Source: Cognaticolwellia mytili
Lineage (GTDB): Bacteria > Pseudomonadota > Gammaproteobacteria > Enterobacterales > Alteromonadaceae
Length of the DNA: 64,000 nucleotides
Reading direction: 5' to 3'
NCBI RefSeq assembly: GCF_002104475.1
Contig: NZ_NBOF01000005.1
Span: 248,001-312,000 of the forward strand
The notes beneath the pieces were generated by a model. It did not search any database. It had not been told where the DNA came from and saw nothing but the letters and a program-made list of their open reading frames with translations. A program made the translations under genes and the position numbers. Each line of letters opens with the position of its first letter. Position 1 is the first letter of the stretch. This document shows positions 58,176 through 64,000 of the stretch, one piece after another.

Positions 58176-58962
58176 CTTTGATCCTCAGGTTAAAAACCTT
58201 CTCACTATTGATGGTTGTCTGTTGAATTAATTCTTCTTTGCTACAACCTATAAGCTCAGAGAGCATGTTTACGACATGGGGTAAATAACTTGGCTCATTA
58301 CGACTACTTTTAGGCTTAGGACGAATGGTTCTTGGGGTTAAATACGGTGCATCCGTTTCTATCAATAATTGTTCCAATGGAATCAATGATACAATATCAC
58401 GTAAAGCCTGCCCGCGGCGTTCATCACAAACCCAACCTGTAATACCAATAAAAAACCCTGCTTCTAGGCATTGCTGTAACTCATTTTCATTGCCAGTAAA
58501 ACAGTGAGAAACTAAAGCTGGAATATCGTCGATATGGGGCTTCAAAATATTAAACCAAGGTTCAAAAGCATCACGTTGATGTAAAAATAAAGGTAGCTTT
58601 AGCTGTTTCGCTAATATAACTTGTTCGCTAAAAACACGTTGTTGGTTTTCCGGTGTTGAAAAATTACGATTGAAGTCTAAGCCACACTCTCCAATAGCTT
58701 TAACACAATCGTTCTGTGCTAATTTATCTAAAATTTCAAGGTAGTTTTTATCCACCCGATCAGCATCATGTGGATGTACTCCGGCAGTCGAATACAAATA
58801 ATCAGGATATTGCTGACAAAGAGACACCGCTTGTTTGCTTTCTTCCACATTAGTACCGGTAACTAACATAGCACTAATGTTTACTTGCTTAGCACGCGCT
58901 ATAACATCAATTCGATCTTTATCAAAACGTGTGTTGGTTAAGTTAACACCAATATCAATCAA
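58168..58962 (-). CDS. tatD: TatD family metal-dependent DNase
   Basis: 264 residues (E. coli 260). Metal-binding TIM-barrel amidohydrolase-like nuclease. MIDIGVNLTNTRFDKDRID replaces the usual HxH near the start with no visible HxH, but GVHPHDADR, GECGLDFNR, VSHCFTGNENELQQCL and LIETDAPYLTP are all present. The usual TatD start is FDIGVNLTS-type, so this matches the TatD subgroup of the family. Cotranscribed with tatABC in E. coli; here the VasI-like gene intervenes. Confidence 0.94.
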   Translation of the reverse strand: MIDIGVNLTNTRFDKDRIDVIARAKQVNISAMLVTGTNVEESKQAVSLCQQYPDYLYSTAGVHPHDADRVDKNYLEILDKLAQNDCVKAIGECGLDFNRNFSTPENQQRVFSEQVILAKQLKLPLFLHQRDAFEPWFNILKPHIDDIPALVSHCFTGNENELQQCLEAGFFIGITGWVCDERRGQALRDIVSLIPLEQLLIETDAPYLTPRTIRPKPKSSRNEPSYLPHVVNMLSELIGCSKEELIQQTTINSEKVFNLRIKDA

Positions 58963-58982
58963 AAGTTAACTACCTTTATATT

Positions 58983-59495
58983 TTACTTTAGGCGCTTAAC
59001 ACGAATTTTCTTATTTGAACTCGTTATATTTTTCTTTAAATATATCGAATTCAGCATGCCTTTTATCAACAGCACACTTTCACCTTCTTTCACTCTAAAA
59101 TGGCTACCGTCGGTTTGTTTCCATTGTTGACCGTTTTTAAAAGTAAAGCGCAATTGGCCATACTGATCTTTTGTTAATTTTTCAACAGTAAAAACAATTT
59201 GTCGCTCACTTTCAGGGATATTAGACTTTTTCAAATGTTCAGCGCCGAAACTTGCTTCTTTGTCAGTTTTTTCCACAGCAACTGGCGCTATTTGGGTTAC
59301 TGGAGTTGAAGTACTTGCTTGCTCTCCAGCTGTAAATGACTTGGTACTCTTAACCAAATCATCAAAACAAACCAAGCGTGCTAAACTATCTTTTACTTGA
59401 GCACATTGAGCAAGCTCAGCGTTTAACGTGTCAGCATTTGCTGACATTGAAGTTAAACTCATAAATGCAAACGATATCAGGGCAATTTTTTTCAT
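58983..59495 (-). CDS. Secreted VasI/TagO-like protein, unknown function
   Basis: 170 residues with a signal peptide (KKIALISFAFMSLTSMSANA). The mature N-terminus has LAQCAQVKDSLARLVCFDDLVK, two cysteines 14 apart in the C-x-x-I-x-D-x-x-R-L-x-C-Y/F-D pattern seen in type VI secretion-associated VasI/TagO and related periplasmic proteins. A Thr/Ser/Pro-rich linker (SFTAGEQASTSTPVTQ) leads to a C-terminal beta domain (QLRFTFKNGQQWKQTDGSHFRVKEGESVLL). No T6SS genes are present, so a housekeeping role is more likely. It lies between tatC and tatD, two bases after tatC, on the same strand. Confidence 0.72.
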   Translation of the reverse strand: MKKIALISFAFMSLTSMSANADTLNAELAQCAQVKDSLARLVCFDDLVKSTKSFTAGEQASTSTPVTQIAPVAVEKTDKEASFGAEHLKKSNIPESERQIVFTVEKLTKDQYGQLRFTFKNGQQWKQTDGSHFRVKEGESVLLIKGMLNSIYLKKNITSSNKKIRVKRLK

Positions 59496-59497
59496 TA

Positions 59498-60274
59498 TTA
59501 TTTTTCCTTTGATTCTGATTCTGATTCTGATTCTGATTCTGATTCTGATTCTTCACGATAATAAAAGGACGCAATAATAACGCCTACTTCAAATAATAAC
59601 AGCATAGGTACTGCTAGCATTGTTTGCGAAATAATATCTGGCGGCGTTAATAACATCCCCATAACAAATGCACCAACAACAATATACGGTCGTTTAGCTC
59701 GTAAGCTATCTGGGCTAGTCACTCCTGTCCAGCACATTAAAATTATCGCAATCGGAATTTCAAAAGCTGCACCAAAAGCAAAAAACAGCTTCAATACAAA
59801 ATCTAAATAACTACTTATATCAGTTGCTATAGTAACCCCTTCTGGCGCTACTGAAGAGAAAAATGCAAAGGCAACAGGGAAAACAATGTAATAAGCAAAA
59901 GCAATACCGCTATAAAATAACAATGTACTACCAAACATTAGCGGAGCAATTAGGCGCTTTTCATTTTGGTACAAACCAGGAGCAATAAATGACCACAACT
60001 GGAATAAAATATAAGGCATCGCAATAAATATAGCTAAGACAATAGTTAGTTTGAAAGGTGTAAAAAAAGGTGATGCAACATCGGTCGCAATCATTTGCGT
60101 ACCGGTGGGCATAACCTCTAATAAAGGTTGAGCAACATATTGATATATATCTTGCGCAAAATAGATCATACAACAAAACACGACTAGCACCCCTAAAACA
60201 GCATGTAATAATCGTGTTCGTAACTCTAATAAATGATCAAATAGTGTATTGGTTTTCTTCGCGGCTGAACTCAT
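59498..60274 (-). CDS. tatC: Twin-arginine translocase subunit TatC
   Basis: Six-helix core of the Tat translocon. 258 residues. LFDHLLELRTRLLHAVLGVLVVF is the conserved cytosolic N-terminus and first helix; TGTQMIATDVASPFFTPFKLT, FGAAFEIPIAIILM and the later GAFVMGMLLTPPDIISQTMLA are the family signature. After helix 6 the C-terminus has an unusual tail EESESESESESESESKEK coded by seven GATTCT repeats. Overlaps tatB by four bases. Confidence 0.97.
   Translation of the reverse strand: MSSAAKKTNTLFDHLLELRTRLLHAVLGVLVVFCCMIYFAQDIYQYVAQPLLEVMPTGTQMIATDVASPFFTPFKLTIVLAIFIAMPYILFQLWSFIAPGLYQNEKRLIAPLMFGSTLLFYSGIAFAYYIVFPVAFAFFSSVAPEGVTIATDISSYLDFVLKLFFAFGAAFEIPIAIILMCWTGVTSPDSLRAKRPYIVVGAFVMGMLLTPPDIISQTMLAVPMLLLFEVGVIIASFYYREESESESESESESESKEK
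59511..59552 (-). repeat. Hexanucleotide tandem repeat GATTCT x7 in tatC
   Basis: Seven perfect GATTCT units (plus strand) encode seven Ser-Glu pairs (ES)7 in the TatC C-terminal tail. Because the unit is six bases, copy-number change would lengthen or shorten the tail without shifting the frame. Confidence 0.9.
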
Positions 60275-60639
60275 TTATCCTGCTTTTCAATTTGTTTATC
60301 GTCAAGCTGCTCAGTTTCTACGGAAGAACTGCCTTTTTTCTCAGCTGTTTGATATGGATTAGTTACCATTTTTGCGGCTTCTTGCAACGATTTCACCGAA
60401 GCCGCCACTTCTGGCGTAAGGTCCTTCATACCAGATTGTTCAGCTTTTTTTAAATTGGCATGCAATTCTTGGATACGCAACTCTTCAGAAAGTTCATTTT
60501 TCACTCCTTCGCTAAAGCTGCGGACACTGCTTATCCAACCTCGAACAGTTCGAATCGCAACAGGTAATCGCTCAGGGCCAAGTACCACGAGGCCAATAAT
60601 TGCAATTAACGATAGTTCCCAGAAGCCAATATCAAACAT
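60271..60639 (-). CDS. tatB: Sec-independent translocase subunit TatB
   Basis: 122 residues. N-terminal [36 protein letters not shown] with the conserved Glu at position 8 and GPERLP motif, then an amphipathic helix and a variable C-terminus. Starts one base into the tatA stop codon region, so tatA-B-C are tightly coupled. Confidence 0.96.
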   Translation of the reverse strand: MFDIGFWELSLIAIIGLVVLGPERLPVAIRTVRGWISSVRSFSEGVKNELSEELRIQELHANLKKAEQSGMKDLTPEVAASVKSLQEAAKMVTNPYQTAEKKGSSSVETEQLDDKQIEKQDK

Positions 60640-60875
60640 TAGGCTTGATCTTTTTCTTTTTCAGCAACCTTGCTTTGGTCAACTGATTTATCAGCTAAGC
60701 TATCAGCACTTGTCGATTCTTCTTCTGTTTTAGCCGTATCATCAGTTACTGCACTTTTAAAACCCTTAACAGCCGAGCCTAAATCAGAGCCCAAATTACG
60801 TAATTTCTTAGTGCCAAACAACAATACGACAATCACTGCAATAATAACTAATTGCCAAATACTTATACCGCCCAT
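60639..60875 (-). CDS. tatA: Sec-independent translocase subunit TatA
   Basis: 78 residues. [43 protein letters not shown] is typical TatA: short helix, FGTKKLR hinge and amphipathic helix, then an acidic tail. First gene of tatABC on the minus strand, divergent from the exported protein gene at 60940. Confidence 0.97.
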   Translation of the reverse strand: MGGISIWQLVIIAVIVVLLFGTKKLRNLGSDLGSAVKGFKSAVTDDTAKTEEESTSADSLADKSVDQSKVAEKEKDQA

Positions 60876-60939
60876 AAAAAACTCCTATAATTTAATTGAA
60901 TTCATTATAAAGTTTATAGAAAAAAAATCATCAACTGTT

Positions 60940-61947
60940 ATGCTAAATAATGAGGTAAAACAAATTTTGACAAAAATGTATTGTAAAAAACTGTGTTGTT
61001 GGCTATTTAGCTTGGTTTTATTTTACTTTGCGTTTGCAACTTCAGTATTGGCATACAACACCCAAAAAGTGAAAAAGCCGGCTGTACAAGAAGATGATCA
61101 TTGGATGCAAGGATTACATGAAACAGTTTCTAACTCTGTTTACCAATCTGCGCATTGGTTTGATAGCTTTTTTATCGCGAATGATAGTGAGCAACAATCA
61201 CCAACCACAACCGCAAAAATTCGCTTTGCTTGGTTGCCTAAAAGTCGTGATTGGAGTGAAGTTAAAACGCGTTTTCGGCTGAGAGTTAAACTACCCCATT
61301 TTCAAGATAAAGCTAGTCTAGTTTTATCAGATGACGCCGATGATGAACTTAATAACTTACCATTAGAATCGGCCCATGCAAGCCCACGATCTGACGATGA
61401 AAATTTTTCGTTAGCACTTAATTATACCGAAGATGAAAGCCATACTAGTTTAATGAACTATCGATTAGGTATATCGGGTGGTGATATATTTACCAGAGCT
61501 AAGTATAAACGTGCCTTTCATATTGATGAAACTCAAGGTTTCTTAGTTGAACCATCTGTCTATTACTACCTTGGTGATGGTCTCGGGGCAAAACTATTAC
61601 TTGAGTATGACCATCAATTAAGTCAGAAGTCACAATTTCGTATAAATTATAGCATCCGAGGTTCTGCGGCATTTAGTGGCATTCGTTGGAAGCATGGCTT
61701 TTACAAACTAAAACAGATTGATAAAACCACTGCTTCAGTTTGGAGCTTACAGGTCGAAGGTGAACGCAACGGAAAACGCGGCTTTATTATTGACAACTAT
61801 ACTTTAGGCTATCGCTATAGATTTAACGCTTTACGTGACTGGATTTTTTTCGAAGTAGAACCCTTTCTAGAGTTTCCTGAGAGAGAAAACTATAACACCA
61901 CTCCTGGCATAGCATTGCGCATTGAAGGTTTTTTCCATAAAGGTTAA
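60940..61947 (+). CDS. Hypothetical exported protein, probably outer-membrane or surface
   Basis: 335 residues from ATG 60940. The hydrophobic stretch CCWLFSLVLFYFAFATSVLA looks like a signal peptide core. The later part is rich in beta-type strands: SLALNYTEDESHTSLMNYRLGISGG, FLVEPSVYYYLGDGLGAKLLLEYDHQL, FEVEPFLEFPERENYN. This suggests a beta-barrel. Alternative starts are TTG 60967 (GAGG eleven bases upstream) and ATG 60976, which gives MYCKKLCC directly; ATG 60940 lacks a clear ribosome binding site, so the start is uncertain. No family recognised. Divergent from tatA. Confidence 0.65.
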   Translation: MLNNEVKQILTKMYCKKLCCWLFSLVLFYFAFATSVLAYNTQKVKKPAVQEDDHWMQGLHETVSNSVYQSAHWFDSFFIANDSEQQSPTTTAKIRFAWLPKSRDWSEVKTRFRLRVKLPHFQDKASLVLSDDADDELNNLPLESAHASPRSDDENFSLALNYTEDESHTSLMNYRLGISGGDIFTRAKYKRAFHIDETQGFLVEPSVYYYLGDGLGAKLLLEYDHQLSQKSQFRINYSIRGSAAFSGIRWKHGFYKLKQIDKTTASVWSLQVEGERNGKRGFIIDNYTLGYRYRFNALRDWIFFEVEPFLEFPERENYNTTPGIALRIEGFFHKG

Positions 61948-61979
61948 TCAAATTAGACTACCTTAGTTAAACTACTACA

Positions 61980-64000
61980 TTACGCTCGATACATTTCTAT
62001 CACATTGTCCGATTCTTCAACTTTCTCTTTAGAAATTTTTCCAGGACGGTTTATATGGTAACCTTGACCAAACTCGCAACCAACAGCTTGCAATTTTTTC
62101 AGCATAGCTTCAGATTCAATACCTTCTGCAACCAAACGATAACCAAAATTAGCGCCCAACTCATGTAACGCCTTAACCAATGACAAGTTCTTGTCGTTGT
62201 TATTCAGTGTCCGCACAAAACTTCGGTCAAGCTTAATAAACTCAAAAGGGTAACTATGTAAAAAATTAAAAGACGACAATCCTGCGCCGTAATCATCTAA
62301 CGCTAACTTAACGCCAAACTCTTTCAATTTACGTAAACCTTTTAAAGCTAATTCAGTATGACGAGCAAAAGCAGACTCATTAAATTCTAGAATCAGTCTC
62401 TCTGGCTCGATAGTATTAAGACGTATTAGCTCTATCAGTTTTGCTAACTGATTGGCTTGGGTTAAATGCCGACCAGAAAGGTTAACACCAATATAAGCAT
62501 GTTGATATTCATTTGACTGCCGCCATAATTTTAACTGTAAACAAACTTCTTCAATGACCCAAACTTCAATTTCTAAAATCATGCCGGTTTCTTCCGCCAT
62601 AAAAAGAAATTCACTCGGCGTCAGTAGACCTTTAGTTGGGTGCTGCCAACGCAGTAACACTTCAAAGCCTAGTGTAGTTGTTGAAGATAAATCAGATATT
62701 TTCTGGTAATGCAATTCAAACTGTTTACTTTTAATCGCTTGCCTTAATTCTTGCTCTAAAGTCATACTCGCAATCAATTGTTCTCGCATACTGTCATCAA
62801 AAAAAACATAACGACCGCGACCTAAGCTTTTTGCTTGATACATAGCTGCATCAGCATCACGTAGCATTTCATTGGCGTCTTTATAACTGACTCGGCTTTG
62901 AGCAATACCAATACTAGCATTAGAATATAGTGTATGGCCTTCTAGCCCAAAGGGCTCTTCAATAGAGCTAATAATTCGAGATGCTATTTCTTCAACATCT
63001 TCAGATGACTGTAATGAATCCAATAAAATAACAAACTCATCTCCTCCCAGGCGGGCCAAGATATCATTATCGCGGACACACAGGCGTAAGCGTTGTGCTA
63101 TTTCAATTAAAAATTGATCTCCAGCATGGTGACCCAGAGTATCGTTAATCATTTTAAAGCGATCTAAATCAATAAAGAGAACCGCAAAACGATGATTAGG
63201 GTGACGCTTCAAATGTTTAAGTGAATAGGTCAAACGATCTGAAAACATTGCGCGGTTAGGCAATTGCGTTAATGCATCATGATGCGCATCATGGTACAAA
63301 CGCGCTTCCGCTTTACGACGCTCTTCTATCTGCATACGTAAATTAAGGTTGGTCGATTGTAACTCTTGCGTACGCTTATTGATCACTTGCTCTAACGCTT
63401 CATTACTCTGTAACACTTGCTGCTGAGTTTTATGGCGTAAAATTGCCACTGCAATATGCTGACTAACAAAGCGCATCAGTTCTAGATCTTTGCTTTGATA
63501 AGCCTTTTCATTTTGATAATGATGGACAGCAATAACACCGAAAATATCACCTTGATCCGATAAAGGTGCAGCCAACCAAGCTTGGGGGAGTTTTTCTTCA
63601 GGGTAATGTAGGGTAAAAGCCCGTTGAGTCACTTCACCTTGTTTTTCTAAGGTATAAATCATTTTTTCGGTTAGCAGTACAGGTTTTCTCGTACTAATAG
63701 CCAGTTCAGATAATCCACTGCTGAGTTTTCTGGCTTTTGGCGGCACGACTTTCTCATCACAATAATAAGGAAACTCTAGCTCGCTTTTGTCGCCCGATAG
63801 CAAAGCAATATAAAAATTCTTTGCTGGCAGAAGTTTGTTTACTTCTTGGTGTAATGCTTGGTAGAAATGCTCTATTGATTGTGTCTTTGCTGTTAATTCA
63901 GAGATATTAAGTAAAATTTGATGAGTTTTAACTGCCAATTGCCTTTCAACAATTTCTTTTTTCAATCGCTGATTAGTCTCTGTCAGCTTTGAAGTGCGTT
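61980..64000 (-). CDS. GAF-GGDEF-EAL cyclic-di-GMP protein (partial, N-terminus beyond window)
   Basis: The reading frame runs open through base 64000, so the in-frame TTG at 63965 is not a true start; the protein begins with coiled coil (TSKLTETNQRLKKEIVERQL) from further upstream. Order: coiled coil, GAF domain (about 60-200 of the 661 visible residues), coiled coil, GGDEF domain (DALTQLPNRAMF, signature LGGDEFVIL, RDND inhibitory site five residues before), EAL domain (about 400-655) with EVLLRW in place of EALLRW, ILEFNE, LDDYGAG, IKLDRSFV and EGIES. Both activities are possible; GGDEF looks intact and EAL slightly varied. Confidence 0.9.
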   Translation of the reverse strand, partial: RTSKLTETNQRLKKEIVERQLAVKTHQILLNISELTAKTQSIEHFYQALHQEVNKLLPAKNFYIALLSGDKSELEFPYYCDEKVVPPKARKLSSGLSELAISTRKPVLLTEKMIYTLEKQGEVTQRAFTLHYPEEKLPQAWLAAPLSDQGDIFGVIAVHHYQNEKAYQSKDLELMRFVSQHIAVAILRHKTQQQVLQSNEALEQVINKRTQELQSTNLNLRMQIEERRKAEARLYHDAHHDALTQLPNRAMFSDRLTYSLKHLKRHPNHRFAVLFIDLDRFKMINDTLGHHAGDQFLIEIAQRLRLCVRDNDILARLGGDEFVILLDSLQSSEDVEEIASRIISSIEEPFGLEGHTLYSNASIGIAQSRVSYKDANEMLRDADAAMYQAKSLGRGRYVFFDDSMREQLIASMTLEQELRQAIKSKQFELHYQKISDLSSTTTLGFEVLLRWQHPTKGLLTPSEFLFMAEETGMILEIEVWVIEEVCLQLKLWRQSNEYQHAYIGVNLSGRHLTQANQLAKLIELIRLNTIEPERLILEFNESAFARHTELALKGLRKLKEFGVKLALDDYGAGLSSFNFLHSYPFEFIKLDRSFVRTLNNNDKNLSLVKALHELGANFGYRLVAEGIESEAMLKKLQAVGCEFGQGYHINRPGKISKEKVEESDNVIEMYRA

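Noticed and set aside
59511-59552. Repeat array as a possible CRISPR
   Set aside because: Units are six bases without spacers; it is a coding microsatellite.
60670-60939. Long upstream extension of the exported-protein frame
   Set aside because: It would run antisense through tatA; the tatA protein is clearly real.

Overview
The window is 64 kb of ordinary chromosome from an AT-rich marine gammaproteobacterium. The gene set and order (ilvGMEDA with divergent ilvY/ilvC, lysA-dapF-DUF484, cyaY-hemCDXY, rhlB/trxA/rho, tatABC-tatD-hemB, many GGDEF proteins, DUF2982 and DUF3630-like genes) fit the order Alteromonadales, most likely Colwelliaceae (Colwellia or Thalassotalea). That placement is inferred from protein style and synteny; no 16S rRNA or other RNA gene is present. 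I see no CRISPR array, prophage, integrase, transposase or tRNA.

Layout. 1-3.4 kb: 5'-proximal part of rep, ubiK, and a membrane-anchored HTH regulator coupled to a broken small secreted-protein gene. 3.5-15 kb: branched-chain amino acid biosynthesis. The minus-strand operon ilvL-G-M-E-D-(mini-ORF)-A has a readable leader peptide and attenuator; comM, ilvY and ilvC follow. 15-28.5 kb: a conserved hypothetical gene, proBA, an acyltransferase with a YbdG-like channel, tesB, a TPR/degenerate-GGDEF membrane protein with a small partner, a DUF885 lipoprotein, a GGDEF protein and two small DUF genes. 28.6-36 kb: a cytochrome c, recQ, yigI-like, rarD, a dual-receiver diguanylate cyclase, uvrD. 36-45.9 kb: yigB-like, DUF484, dapF, lysA, lptM, then cyaY-hemC-hemD-hemX-hemY, arfA and DUF2982. 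46-47 kb: an orphan gene in a gene-poor patch bounded by short inverted repeats. 47-56 kb: fre, ubiD, a periplasmic binding protein, a DUF1579-like protein, rho, trxA, rhlB, gppA/ppx. 55.7-64 kb: hemB, a GGDEF protein, tatD, a VasI-like secreted protein, tatCBA, an unknown exported protein and a GAF-GGDEF-EAL protein that runs off the right edge.

How the genes fit together. All steps from threonine and pyruvate to Ile/Val are encoded here (IlvA, IlvGM, IlvC, IlvD, IlvE). Two control systems can be read from the sequence: translational attenuation at ilvL and IlvY-type control of ilvC. Heme synthesis is represented by hemB, hemC and hemD plus hemX/hemY. Transcription and RNA handling (rho, rhlB, trxA) and Tat export form conserved neighbourhoods. 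Four intact GGDEF genes and one degenerate one point to heavy use of cyclic-di-GMP signalling.

No obviously new multi-gene system is present. The most interesting signals are small: a 36-codon ORF between ilvD and ilvA that copies the IlvD C-terminus; an arfA gene whose stop codon lies in the loop of a long hairpin; a double-frameshifted secreted-protein gene coupled to a membrane HTH regulator; palindromic MITE-like elements; a GATTCT tandem repeat coding an (ES)7 tail on TatC; and loss of xerC from its usual place between the DUF484 and HAD genes.
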